Assembly: GCA_009741485.1 (NCBI GenBank)
Contig: CM019227.1
Coordinates: 16,917,231-16,981,230, forward strand
Direction: 5' to 3'
DNA: 64,000 bases
Origin: Malurus cyaneus samueli
Lineage: Eukaryota > Chordata > Aves > Passeriformes > Maluridae
In this document: positions 38,661-51,446 of the stretch, piece after piece
Numbering within the stretch: the first letter of the stretch is position 1
Layout: each line of letters opens with the position of its first letter
Made by a program: the position numbers and the translations under genes
The notes under the pieces: model-generated
The model's database searches: none
Seen by the model: the letters and a program-made list of their open reading frames with translations, nothing else
What the model was told of the DNA's origin: nothing

Positions 38661-39279
38661 CTGACATTTGCCATGCGCAAACAACACGCACTTCACCAAA
38701 CAATTCAGCCCGAGTCCCGCTGCAAACTCGCTGAGTTATTTTTCTTCTCGTTCTCCGCTTGTTTATGGCTGACGCTATCTCGCCTGCACCGCTCCCTCGG
38801 TTTTATTATCTCTCCTCGCAGATGGCCCGTGGCTTTCCTTCTTCGCAGGTTTTCTCTCCGCTGATGCTACAGCTCCCTCTCCTCCCAGCTCTGCATCCCT
38901 CACCCTTGCTCACAGGTAATCCCAAATTGCTCCCTTCTGATCCCTCTCAGCCCCTCAACTCCAGCCCCAGTTCCTCCTGATGTAACTTCTGCTTCCCTGA
39001 ATCCCATTTACTGTTTTCCAGGGGAGCCTCCCCAGCAAAGCATTTTGCTCCAGCCATCCTTCCTTCAGCAGTCCTTCTCCTCTAAAGACCACACTACTCT
39101 GTAAAATAAAGCCAGTGGCACAAATGTAATAATATTGTGGCCAGCAAAACCGGGCAGTGACCCTCTCCTGTGCTGAGGCACCTCCAATCCTGGGGTAAGT
39201 TTTCAGCCACTCCCAGCAGAACAGACCTTGAGGGCATGGGGAGTGTACTGGGAAGGCTGATACAGGAGGGAGTGTGCAG
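38661..39279. other. Upstream flank of ADCY9, no gene seen
   Basis: Moderately GC-rich sequence between the CpG island and the next CR1 copy. The ORFs overlapping it on both strands show no family resemblance. It may hold distal promoter elements, but I cannot point to one. Confidence 0.6.
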
Positions 39280-39650
39280 GAATGGCTGATAGGGCTCAGC
39301 CTGGACAAAAAGAGGTTCAAGGGGGCCCTTCTCAGGCCCTACAACTCCCTGATAGGAGCAGGCAGCCAGGTGAGGGTCGGGCTCTGCTCCCTGGGAACAA
39401 AGGACATGACAAGAGGAAACAACCTCAAGTTGTGACAAGACAGGTTCAGGTTGGATATTGGGCATTTTTTTTTTACTGGAAAGATGGTCAGACAGTGGCT
39501 CAAGGTGCCCACAGCAGTGGTGAAGTCACCATCCCTGGAAATGTTAAAAAAGCAAGTGGATGTGGTGCTTTGGTTTAGTGGGCATAGTATTGGGTCAGCG
39601 AATGGACTCAATGGTCTTGGAGGTCTTTTGCAACCATTATGATTCCTGTA
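39280..39650 (+). mobile_element. CR1 LINE 3' fragment
   Basis: GGGCTCAGCCTGGACAAAAAG, GACATGACAAGAGGAAAC, TTGGATATTGGGCATTTTT, GTCACCATCCCTGGAAATG, TCAATGGTCTTGGAGGTC and CAACCATTATGATTCCTG follow CR1 order. This copy belongs to a different 3' variant (TGGTTTAGTGGGCATAG) from the intronic copies. Confidence 0.93.
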
Positions 39651-39771
39651 CTCTTATTCAAAAATAGTAATAGAAAACCCATGGCCACACAGTTACTGAA
39701 ATTGAATCTTGCCCTTTTTTTTCCATTTCTTTTGTAAAGATGTCCTGTAGCCATGCTGTAATATATGTTTC

Positions 39772-39823
39772 TATTACTATTATTATTAATTATTATTATT
39801 ATTATTATTATTTATTTTATTAT
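39772..39823 (+). repeat. TTA trinucleotide microsatellite
   Basis: Interrupted (ATT)n run at the left edge of the first 5.7-kb copy. A similar run precedes the second copy. Confidence 0.95.
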
Positions 39824-42800
39824 GAAGAAATTTGTATTTCCTGACATGCTCGAATATCAAGATAATCTCTAAAAAAATTCCAATCAATAGCAATAATTGT
39901 TCTGCTTTTGCTGTGACATAGTTGTCTCTTGAATTCCAGCTAATGGCTCAGCTGATCAATATTTTATAGCGAGTGCTGCTTATCATGCAGCTCTTACATA
40001 AACACTGTTGGGAAGAAAGAAATCCCTGAGCTGACAGAGCAGAAAGGCAGGATGGCCTCCTGGGCTTGGCTATTAATTGATAAATTTGCTAAAACTTATT
40101 TCCAACCATTTTATTGATTCATCTAAATGTACTCTAAGTTACGTTTTTACTTCATAAAGAATGATAAATTTATTTAATCTGCAGGATTAAAGAAGTGCAG
40201 CGGTTTCCAAGGATTCAAGGCATGTTGGAAAAAGAAAACAGGTTTTTTTACCTCATTGGCAGAGAATTTAAGGTAAAACTACCTGTGAGTTTTAATATTT
40301 TTATGTAACCTGTAAGATTTATATTGGGTGATTTGAACTTTGAGATTTGAGAGGTACTGAAATTCTGGCATAGATTTTTTTGTCTTGTTCCCCTGCACTC
40401 AATAAAGTGGTACTTTATATGTGCTTAGAATAAACAGAATCACATGAAAGATACTGGCTACATCACAAGTTTTCACTGACCCACATGATCCCAAATTTTG
40501 TCTGGCTACTGGTCAGAGACATCTTTGATCTCTGCTAATTAAGCGGTTCCTCTTTCCCAGCTTTTGTTTACTGCTTTGAAGGAGGGAGATGGGGTGGAAG
40601 GAGACATCTGACTTGTCGGACCCTCCTTTGGTAAGCTTCACATTGGGATTTTGAGGTTGTGCAGAACCTTTGCTCCCACAAGGAAGCTCCCTTTTGACTT
40701 GTAACCTGCAGACTCCAATCCGGCTCCTCTTGGTATTTTGGTGGAACAGTCTCCCAGCACTCACCGGCCCAGCCATTCCCCAGCTTCCCCTGTCATTATC
40801 GAGTTCCATGGAAACACCCTGCATGGCAGTCAGGGAGTAGTTCACTTTCATTAGCTCTGTTCTGGCTGGGACAGACCTCATGCTGTCTCCTGAAGCACTG
40901 AATTTTTAATTTCACTTTGCTTTTATCCTGTAAACTTTTCTCTGTTGAATTCAAGACGCAGATTAAATACATGAACCAGAAAACCACAAACGCCAGTGAT
41001 GCTTGGATTCATTTTAAATGTGACTGAGATTTGTTTTAGAGAGCAAGAAGTGGTTTGAGGTTGTATTTATTATTTCCTCATCACCACCACCACATTCTGA
41101 TTTGTTTTTTACCAGGATGAGTGTAACAGCCAGCGTATCTTTCTAAGGCAGCACCTGAGTAGGTCCATGACTGACATCCTGTAAGGAAGATGCTTCCTCT
41201 GGATCACTTTTTTAGTGACCTTTTTTAGACCATCCTGGTAGAGTTGGGAGCTTCTGTGCAATCTGGATCTTGAGTCCTGGGTTCATTCTGGTTTGAGTTG
41301 TGCTGGTTCCCTGTGGAGAATTCTGACGCCCCTTCCAAAATACTGTGACTGGTTTCCTTTCTTAGAGACTGAGTTAGAGGAAATATTTCACAGAGCAATA
41401 GCTGGGCAAATGCAAATCCTCCTGGCTGATTCTTTTAACTTCATGCCACTAAATATACATATTTAGTCTATGGAACTGAATTTACTTCCCCTCTCAGAGG
41501 AGCAAGCTTTGTCAGCTCTAATGATGAGCTGTTGTTTGACATTCATAATATTGTACTTCACCGCTTATCTGATGAAGCCACGCAAAGCTATTTAGGGGGT
41601 TCTGAAATGTGACAACCCACATGATGCTTTTTTAGACTTCACAAACCGCCTTCACGAAGCAGGGGAATATGACATGGGAACGGCTGGCTGGAACAACGGC
41701 ATGCCTTAATGGTGTAGCTGGGAAGGAGGAATGCTGTTTGAAAGTTTGCAGCTTTTATTGTGTGCTGTCAAAGGAGAACTTGCAGCCTGAAAGAACAGGC
41801 ATAATGAAAGCCATGGGTGGGGACTATTGGTTCTGTCTGGAAACAGCATAAAAATGGAAGCAAATATGTTAAAACCTGTTTGGACCATCTGCAGACAGAA
41901 ACGCTCAAGGGAGGCAGCTCAGATGCCCATTACTTCCATTCTTAACTTAATAAACAGCAAGATCTCACTTTCTGTCAAACTAAATCTTCATCCTCGATGA
42001 TATGCGCAGCATTCATTGCAAGCTTTGTTTTGAATCCTGGCAGCCTCCAGGTGAAAGAAATCATTTAGGAAAACCAAAACTCAACAAATCTTCTGAACTT
42101 CTCGTCACAGACTAACAGGTAAATATTCGAAATATTGTGAGAGACTGTTACTCCTCCATAGTTTTAAAAATTGTTGAAATGTCATAATGCTTATTTCACT
42201 TTTCCATAGCAGAAGAGCACAAGGATTACCTTTGACATCTTTCCATACAAATCCACGAAGCTGAGTAAGTGGGTGGTGCATTCTCACTTCCTTGTGGAGG
42301 CCAGGTTGTTTTTGTGTTCTGTATTTTCATCCTTCTGAGATTGCTGTTCATCTTATTTGTATCACTGAGAGGATTTCATATCCCAGATGAGATGCACAGA
42401 TTAAATAAGCAAGTAAGCAGTAGAAGATCTTTTTATGTGACTCAAGAGGGAGGATAAATCCCGGTCTGGATGAGTGGGAATCTCTGGCTCCCATGGGACC
42501 CGGATTTTCTTGCAGGCTTTATGGTTTTCTCACTGGAGTTGCCTTTTTGCCAAAAGCAATGCAGGATGTTCCACTTACCTGACAAAATGTCTGTCACCAG
42601 GAGGTGGCTTCACTCAAATATACATTTCTGTAAGATGAAGACAAGCTTAAATTGATTGCTCATTCCATTCATAACCAGAAGTTCTCCTGGTTTGCCAAAC
42701 TGCTGAATCAGCTTGGGTACCTCACCCTTTAGTCAGCACAGCCCAAATAGAAACTTGCTCCATTTCCGAAGAGAGGAAGTACCACTGTTGTCTGCAAATA

Positions 42801-42867
42801 CAGCCACATCTGACATGCTTTTGTACTACAAACTCTCAGTAGAGGACTTGCATGGCATTCTGCTGCT

Positions 42868-42885
42868 AAAAAAAAAAAAAAAAAA
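42868..42885. repeat. A18 homopolymer (copy 1)
   Basis: Run of 18 A within the first 5.7-kb copy. The same length is found in the second copy at 48759. Confidence 0.9.
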
Positions 42886-44785
42886 GGAAGGAAGAAGGCA
42901 CTTTCTTATTCAAAATAGAATGTTAGGGTTGCTATGAGTGGGACTGTGTGGGTGTGGAAGTTCCAAGGAATAAAGGGCCGGAGAAGGGCTGTACAAGTGG
43001 CAGTGATTGATGTCACCTAGCTGAGCCCAGCATCAAGCTCCCATTCCAGCTCCTTTAAGTTCTCAGGATGTACAAATTAGGGAGACAAGGGACAGGCTAC
43101 AAACAAACTGAAGCCAAGTCTTAAACCATTAAGAAATGAAGGCAAGGAAATAGGGTAGAAGCTCTAAAACACTGCCTGGAGATCAACTACTGTGGTGCTC
43201 ATCCGCAGCGTTACCCAAGGTAGAGCTGAGTCAGTCCTGCTGCCATGTGGGTAACTTCGCTTTATAGCACAGCATAAACCAGCAAAAACCTGGGGAATGA
43301 CCAGGAGCTGTAGTTGAATAGTGGGGAGTGACACTAAAGCCATCAGCAGGACTTCATGAGTAGGTGGTAGGCAGTGAAAAGGCACATAAAAATAGTCCTA
43401 TGTGATGGGGAGGATTTTCAGTGGCTCCAAGTCGGGACAAGATGTAGAAGAATAACAATCATGTGAGTTCACTTGATCTGCCCTTCTCAAGCTCTGTATC
43501 TTTTTCTCTTGCAATGAGCATCTGTGGGTTTTGGCATCCTACAGATGGACCCCCATTGTCAAGCAGCACTGGTGTGTGCCCCCTTCCCATGGGTGTTCCT
43601 GGTTTTCCCTTCCTGCATGCTGCAGGACAGTGTCATGCTCTTCCTGGTCCAAGCAAATGACTGTTGCTGGCACTTCCATTAAACTTGTCTGAACTGGCTT
43701 TATTTTCCACAAGGAACAGGCCATTCCAACAGGCAGACAAAAACCAGTAACCCCTTTCAAAGCATGGGCAGATGAGATGTGACCTTGGTACAGGATTTCC
43801 TTCAGCAATATGGAGGAAACTGTAGAGATTTGAAAAATCTGTTGTTTCTGCAATGGGTGTGAAAGTTGCAACACAATTTTATCATTTTCAGATTTTTGCA
43901 ACAGTGCAGTTGCAAATTGAAACATGTTTTATATTTGGTGTTTGGATTATTCAGTTGAAAAGAGGTGGGGGTGAGGATTTACAGGTATAATTACCGGATT
44001 ATGCAGTCACCTTGTGCACACACTGCAAGTTTGGGAGGAAGACCTGCTGCAAATCCTCAGAAAACCCCAGCTAAGGAATTGCATGTGCCACAAGCAATTA
44101 CACAACGTAAAACTTCATTAAACGTTTGCTATGTGTGCAGCAAGCCCTTCTTAAATTTAGGTTTCTGGGAAGAAGAGAATTGCTGGGGCATTTTTGTGAC
44201 CTGATCCCTCGTCTCGGTTGATCCGCAATGGAAAGGTGACCCCAAGCACGACTGAGCTGGGAATGGATCTGGTGAGAGCCATCACTGTCCGAGCCAAGCA
44301 GTGTTCCCAGCTGCATCCCTGAATAGATTCACTTGCTCTTTCCCTGGCTCTATTTTAACCACAAATCTGTTATTCTGCCCTGTGGCTGCCAACATTTTTT
44401 AAAAAGTAACCCAACTCGGTGGTATTGGTTTCCGGTGCTTTTTTTTCCCTAAAGGGTTGAAGTGAGCATTCTTCTCACCTATACCTAGGACTTCACCTGT
44501 GTGGCTGCAACTCTGGTCATGTCAAGAAAGATACATGACCCTCACTCCTCCAATGGAGCAGATATATCTCAGCAACTTAGGTGTGACAAGTATGAAGTGG
44601 AAGGCATTGAGAAACTCTTTTATCTATTTTTATTTTCCAGGACAATTTCTACACACTTTTGTGTTCTCAAGCTTGGAAAAGTTTGCTTCTATCTACAAAC
44701 ACAGGAACTAGTCATTATTTCAATTGATTGCTGTGGTGGTAGGATTAAGACTTGGATGAAATAAGAAAATCATACAGGGCATATA

Positions 44786-44884
44786 TAGAATCAGCAATCA
44801 GTGAATGGTTTGAGTTGGAAGGGACTTTAAAGATCTCTTCCAACCTCTGCCATGGGCCGAGACCCTTCTGCTAGACCAGGTTGA
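44786..44884 (-). mobile_element. CR1 LINE 3' end (copy 1 of the duplication)
   Basis: Reverse complement of a CR1 tail: GAATGGTTTGAGTTGGAAGG, GACTTTAAAGATCTCTTCC and TGCTAGACCAGGTTGA. Several single bases are missing compared with the counterpart at 50685. Confidence 0.9.
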
Positions 44885-45544
44885 ATGTGAAAGCAAACAC
44901 CTTCCAAAAAATCATGTTTAAATCTGAGCATGAATACATGTTTGTGCTATGTGCCTTGTTCCGTTTCCAGGGGGAAAAAGTGGGAAGAAAATGTTGAGAA
45001 CACTAAAACATTACACTTTGGCAGAGGTGGTTATCACATCCCCCAGGCATTTTTACCCATGGTGCTGCCCTGACAACTGCAGTGTATTGTGGAAATAAAA
45101 TGTGAAGTCACTCAGGACTGGGTTCTGCTGGCTGTGGATGAGGCAAGTGCATAAATACCTTTGAACAGAGGTTAGAGGGAATTCTTGCTTCCACAGGGAA
45201 AGAGGAATAGTGTTCTGGGAACTGAAAACACAGCAAACGTTTGTTAAAAGGCAGAGTTAGCGAGCAAGACAAGGTGGCACACAGAACACAGTGAAAGGTC
45301 ACAGAGGGAGAAATGCTACAATCCAGCACTTATTGGCTAAATGTAACCAGGATTTAGCAATGGGGCCCTAATCCTTTTATAAACCAGGAATCTCCTTGAG
45401 CTGGGTGAATGCGAAAACCGACAGTTACCATCAGTATGCAAAAATCAAATAACCCTCATGCTTCGTGGCACGTGTTAGACTCTCAGTGGAATCAGGAAAA
45501 ATCCCATGACTGGCTTTCCAGCAATTTCCCACCAAAGGTTTCCT

Positions 45545-45569
45545 NNNNNNNNNNNNNNNNNNNNNNNNN
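45545..45569. other. Assembly gap, 25 N
   Basis: Exactly 25 N directly after the end of the first 5.7-kb copy. The fixed round size suggests a placeholder of unknown true length. Confidence 0.98.
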
Positions 45570-45669
45570 TTCCCCAAAGAGCCCATACAAAATAAAACTG
45601 CAGTATAAAGGTATAAAAATGTGAATAGATGGAAGATTTTTTAAAATCCGTTCAAGATTGTTGTTGTTG

Positions 45670-45701
<32 letters not shown>

Positions 45702-45703
45702 TA
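45570..45703. other. Unmatched 134-bp segment with TTG/TTA repeat
   Basis: Sequence between the gap and the second 5.7-kb copy. It starts TTCCCCAAAGAGCCC and ends in a (TTG)n(TTA)n microsatellite (45658-45703). Outside the microsatellite it does not match the left flank of the first copy or the right flank of the second. Confidence 0.85.
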
Positions 45704-48700
45704 GAAGAAATTTGTATTTCCTGACATGCTCGAATATCAAGATAATCTCTAAAAAAATTCCAATCAATAGCAATAATTGTTCTGCTTTTGCTGTGACATA
45801 GTTGTCTCTTGAATTCCAGCTAATGGCTCAGCTGATCAATATTTTATAGCGAGTGCTGCTTATCATGCAGCTCTTACATAAACACTGTTGGGAAGAAAGA
45901 AATCCCTGAGCTGACAGAGCAGAAAGGCAGGATGGCCTCCTGGGCTTGGCTATTAATTGATAAATTTGCTAAAACTTATTTCCAACCATTTTATTGATTC
46001 ATCTAAATGTACTCTAAGTTACGTTTTTACTTCATAAAGAATGATAAATTTATTTAATCTGCAGGATTAAAGAAGTGCAGCGGTTTCCAAGGATTCAGAG
46101 GCATGTTGGAAAAAGAAAACAGGTTTTTTTACCTCATTGGCAGAGAATTTAAGGTAAAACTACCTGTGAGTTTTAATATTTTTATGTAAACCTGTAAGAT
46201 TTATATTGGGTGATTTGAACTTTGAGATTTGAGAGGTACTGAAATTCTGGCATAGATTTTTTTGTCTTGTTCCCCTGCACTCAATAAAGTGGTACTTTAT
46301 ATGTGCTTAGAATAAACAGAATCACATGAAAGATACTGGCTACATCACAAGTTTTCACTGACCCACATGATCCCAAATTTTGTCTGGCTACTGGTCAGAG
46401 ACATCTTTGATCTCTGCTAATTAAGCGGTTCCTCTTTCCCAGCTTTTGTTTACTGCTTTGAAGGAGGGAGATGGGGTGGAAGGAGACATCTGACTTGTCG
46501 GACCCTCCTTTGGTAAGCTTCACATTGGGATTTTGAGGTTGTGCAGAACCTTTGCTCCCACAAGGAAGCTCCCTTTTGACTTGTAACCTGCAGACTCCAA
46601 TCCGGCTCCTCTTGGTATTTTGGTGGAACAGTCTCCCAACACTCACCGGCCCAGCCATTCCCCAGCTTCCCCTGTCATTATCGAGTTCCATGGAAACACC
46701 CTGCATGGCAGTCAGGGAGTAGTTCACTTTCATTAGCTCTGTTCTGGCTGGGACAGACCTCATGCTGTCTCCTGAAGCACTGAATTTTTAATTTCACTTT
46801 GCTTTTATCCTGTAAACTTTTCTCTGTTGAATTCAAGACGCAGATTAAATACATGAACCAGAAAACCACAAACGCCAGTGATGCTTGGATTCATTTTAAA
46901 TGTGACTGAGATTTGTTTTAGAGAGCAAGAAGTGGTTTGAGGTTGTATTTATTATTTCCTCATCACCACCACCACATTCTGATTTGTTTTTTACCAGGAT
47001 GAGTGTAACAGCCAGCGTATCTTTCTAAGGCAGCACCTGAGTAGGTCCATGACTGACATCCTGTAAGGAAGATGCTTCCTCTGGATCACTTTTTTAGTGA
47101 CCTTTTTTAGACCATCCTGGTAGAGTTGGGAGCTTCTGTGCAATCTGGATCTTGAGTCCTGGGTTCATTCTGGTTTGAGTTGTGCTGGTTCCCTGTGGAG
47201 AATTCTGACGCCCCTTCCAAAATACTGTGACTGGTTTCCTTTCTTAGAGACTGAGTTAGAGGAAATATTTCACAGAGCAATAGCTGGGCAAATGCAAATC
47301 CTCCTGGCTGATTCTTTTAACTTCATGCCACTAAATATACATATTTAGTCTATGGAACTGAATTTACTTCCCCTCTCAGAGGAGCAAGCTTTGTCAGCTC
47401 TAATGATGAGCTGTTGTTTGACATTCATAATATTGTACTTCACCGCTTATCTGATGAAGCCACGCAAAGCTATTTAGGGGGTTCTGAAATGTGACAACCC
47501 ACATGATGCTTTTTTAGACTTCACAAACCGCCTTCACGAAGCAGGGGAATATGACATGGGAACGGCTGGCTGGAACAACGGCATGCCTTAATGGTGTAGC
47601 TGGGAAGGAGGAATGCTGTTTGAAAGTTTGCAGCTTTTATTGTGTGCTGTCAAAGGAGAACTTGCAGCCTGAAAGAACAGGCATAATGAAAGCCATGGGT
47701 GGGGACTATTGGTTCTGTCTGGAAACAGCATAAAAATGGAAGCAAATATGTTAAAACCTGTTTGGACCATCTGCAGACAGAAACGCTCAAGGGAGGCAGC
47801 TCAGATGCCCCATTACTTCCATTCTTAACTTAATAAACAGCAAGATCTCACTTTCTGTCAAACTAACATATCTTCATCCTCGATGATATGCGCAGCATTC
47901 ATTGCAAGCTTTGTTTTGAATCCTGGCAGCCTCCAGGTGAAAGAAATCATTTAGGAAAACCAAAACTCAACAAATCTTCTGAACTTCTCGTCACAGACTA
48001 ACAGGTAAATATTCGAAAATATTGTGAGAGACTGTTACTCCTCCATAGTTTTAAAAATTGTTGAAATGTCATAATGCTTATTTCACTTTTCCATAGCAGA
48101 AGAGCACAAGGATTACCTTTGACATCTTTTCCATACAAATCCACGGAAGCTGAGTAAGTGGGTGGTGCATTCTCACTTCCTTGTGGAGGCCAGGTTGTTT
48201 TTGTGTTCTGTATTTTCATCCTTCTGAGATTGCTGTTCATCTTATTTGTATCACTGAGAGGATTTCATATCCCAGATGAGATGCACAGATTAAATAAGCA
48301 AGTAAGCAGTAGAAGATCTTTTTATGTGACTCAAGAGGGAGGATAAATCCCGGTCTGGATGAGTGGGAATCTCTGGCTCCCATGGGACCCGGATTTTCTT
48401 GCAGGCTTTATGGTTTTCTCACTGGAGTTGCCTTTTTGCCAAAAGCAATGCAGGATGTTCCACTTACCTGACAAAATGTCTGTCACCAGGAGGTGGCTTC
48501 ACTCAAATATACATTTCTGTAAGATGAAGACAAGCTTAAATTGATTGCTCATTCCATTCATAACCAGAAGTTCTCCTGGTTTGCCAAACTGCTGAATCAG
48601 CTTGGGTACCTCACCCTTTAGTCAGCACAGCCCAAAATAGAAACTTGCTCCATTTCCGAAGAGAGGAAGTACCACTGTTGTCTGCAAATACAGCCACATC

Positions 48701-48758
48701 TGACATGCTTTTGTACTACAAACTCTCAGTAGAGGGACTTGCATGGCATTCTGCTGCT

Positions 48759-48776
48759 AAAAAAAAAAAAAAAAAA
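48759..48776. repeat. A18 homopolymer (copy 2)
   Basis: Run of 18 A within the second 5.7-kb copy. Confidence 0.9.
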
Positions 48777-50684
48777 GGAAGGAAGAAGGCACTTTCTTAT
48801 TCAAAATAAGAATGTTAGGGTTGCTATGAGTGGGACTGTGTGGGTGTGGAAGTTCCAAGGAATAAAGGGCCGGAGAAGGGCTGTACAAGTGGCAGTGATT
48901 GATGTCACCTAGCTGAGCCCAGCATCAAGCTCCCATTCCAGCTCCTTTAAGTTTCTCAGGATGTACAAATTAGGGAGACAAGGGACAGGCTACAAACAAA
49001 CTGAAGCCAAGTCTTAAACCATTAAGAAATGAAGGCAAGGAAATAGGGTAGAAGCTCTAAAACACTGCCTGGAGATCAACTACTGTGGTGCTCATCCGCA
49101 GCGTTACCCAAGGTAGAGCTGAGTCAGTCCTGCTGCCATGTGGGTAACTTCGCTTTATAGCACAGCATAAACCAGCAAAAACCTGGGGGAATGACCAGGA
49201 GCTGTAGTTGAATAGTGGGGAGTGACACTAAAGCCATCAGCAGGACTTCATGAGTAGGTGGTAGGCAGTGAAAAGGCACATAAAAATAGTCCTATGTGAT
49301 GGGGAGGATTTTCAGTGGCTCCAAGTCGGGACAAGATGTAGAAGAATAACAATCATGTGAGTTCACTTGATCTGCCCTTCTCAAGCTCTGTATCTTTTTC
49401 TCTTGCAAATGAGCATCTGTGGGTTTTGGCATCCTACAGATGGACCCCCATTGTCAAGCAGCACTGGTGTGTGCCCCCTTCCCATGGGTGTTCCTGGTTT
49501 TCCCTTCCTGCATGCTGCAGGACAGTGTCATGCTCTTCCTGGTCCAAGCAAATGACTGTTGCTGGCACTTCCATTAAACTTGTCTGAACTGGCTTTATTT
49601 TCCACAAGGAACAGGCCATTCCAACAGGCAGACAAAAACCAGTAACCCCTTTCAAAGCATGGGCAGATGAGATGTGACCTTGGTACAGGATTTTCCTTCA
49701 GCAATATGGAGGAAACTGTAGAGATTTGAAAAATCTGTTGTTTCTGCAATGGGTGTGAAAGTTGCAACACAATTTTATCATTTTCAGATTTTTGCAACAG
49801 TGCAGTTGCAAATTGAAACATGTTTTATATTTGGTGTTTTGGATTATTCAGTTGAAAAGAGGTGGGGGTGAGGATTTACAGGTATAATTACCGGATTATG
49901 CAGTCACCTTGTGCACACACTGCAAGTTTGGGAGGAAGACCTGCTGCAAATCCTCAGAAAACCCCAGCTAAGGAATTGCATGTGCCACAAGCAATTACAC
50001 AACGTAAAACTTCATTAAACGTTTGCTATGTGTGCAGCAAGCCCTTCTTAAATTTAGGTTTCTGGGAAGAAGAGAATTGCTGGGGCATTTTTGTGACCTG
50101 ATCCCTCGTCTCGGTTGATCCGCAATGGAAAGGTGACCCCAAGCACGACTGAGCTGGGAATGGATCTGGTGAGAGCCATCACTGTCCGAGCCAAGCAGTG
50201 TTCCCAGCTGCATCCCTGAATAGATTCACTTGCTCTTTCCCTGGCTCTATTTTAACCACAAATCTGTTATTCTGCCCTGTGGCTGCCAACATTTTTTAAA
50301 AAGTAACCCAACTCGGTGGTATTGGGTTTCCGGTGCTTTTTTTTCCCTAAAGGGTTGAAGTGAGCATTCTTCTCACCTATACCTAGGACTTCACCTGTGT
50401 GGCTGCAACTCTGGTCATGTCAAGAAAGATACATGACCCTCACTCCTCCAATGGAGCAGATATATCTCAGCAACTTAGGTGTGACAAGTATGAAGTGGAA
50501 GGCATTGAGAAACTCTTTTATCTATTTTTATTTTCCAGGACAATTTCTACACACTTTTGTGTTCTCAAGCTTGGAAAAGTTTGCTTCTATCTACAAACAC
50601 AGGAACTAGTCATTATTTCAATTGATTGCTGTGGTGGTAGGATTAAGACTTGGATGAAATAAGAAAATCATACAGGGCAATATA

Positions 50685-50786
50685 TAGAATCAAGCAATCA
50701 TGGAATGGTTTGAGTTGGAAGGGACTTTAAAGATCTCTTCCAACCCTCTGCCATGGGCCGAGACCCCTTCTGCTAGACCAGGTTGA
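50685..50786 (-). mobile_element. CR1 LINE 3' end (copy 2 of the duplication)
   Basis: Reverse complement of a CR1 tail: ATCATGGAATGGTTTGAG, GGAAGGGACTTTAAAGATC, CAACCCTCTGCCATGGGCC and GACCCCTTCTGCTAGACC. It is a short 5'-truncated copy. Confidence 0.92.
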
Positions 50787-51446
50787 ATGTGAAAGCAAAC
50801 ACCTTCCAAAAAATCATGTTTAAATCTGAGCATGAATACATGTTTGTGCTATGTGCCTTGTTCCGTTTCCAGGGGGAAAAAGTGGGAAGAAAATGTTGAG
50901 AACACTAAAACATTACACTTTGGCAGAGGTGGTTATCACATCCCCCAGGCATTTTTACCCATGGTGCTGCCCTGACAACTGCAGTGTATTGTGGAAATAA
51001 AATGTGAAGTCACTCAGGACTGGGTTCTGCTGGCTGTGGATGAGGCAAGTGCATAAATACCTTTGAACAGAGGTTAGAGGGAATTCTTGCTTCCACAGGG
51101 AAAGAGGAATAGTGTTCTGGGAACTGAAAACACAGCAAACGTTTGTTAAAAGGCAGAGTTAGCGAGCAAGACAAGGTGGCACACAGAACACAGTGAAAGG
51201 TCACAGAGGGAGAAATGCTACAATCCAGCACTTATTGGCTAAATGTAACCAGGATTTAGCAATGGGGCCCTAATCCTTTTATAAACCAGGAATCTCCTTG
51301 AGCTGGGTGAATGCGAAAACCGACAGTTACCATCAGTATGCAAAAATCAAATAACCCTCATGCTTCGTGGCACGTGTTAGACTCTCAGTGGAATCAGGAA
51401 AAATCCCATGACTGGCTTTCCAGCAATTTCCCACCAAAGGTTTCCT

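Larger units (their letters stand above)
39824..45544. repeat. 5.7-kb duplication, copy 1 (error-rich)
   Basis: 5721 bp whose counterpart at 45704-51446 is 5743 bp. The offset grows from 5880 at the left edge to 5902 at the right edge. I can place all 22 missing bases in about 20 small events, nearly all one base inside or beside homopolymers; all are losses in this copy and none is a gain. Only about three substitutions are seen. The sequence holds a short CR1 end and an A18 run but no recognisable gene. It lies in the ADCY9 upstream region. Confidence 0.96.
45704..51446. repeat. 5.7-kb duplication, copy 2
   Basis: Second, longer and apparently more accurate copy of 39824-45544. After it, sequence runs on without a break into CCAGGCTGCAGCTTCC. 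It contains the same CR1 end (50685-50786) and A18 run (48759-48776) and no recognisable gene. Confidence 0.96.

Noticed and set aside
40513..46763. Pairs of matching ORFs (for example 122 codons at 40513-40881 and 46395-46763, minus strand)
   Set aside because: Explained by the 5.7-kb duplication. Frames elsewhere in the two copies are broken differently by single-base losses, which argues against coding constraint.
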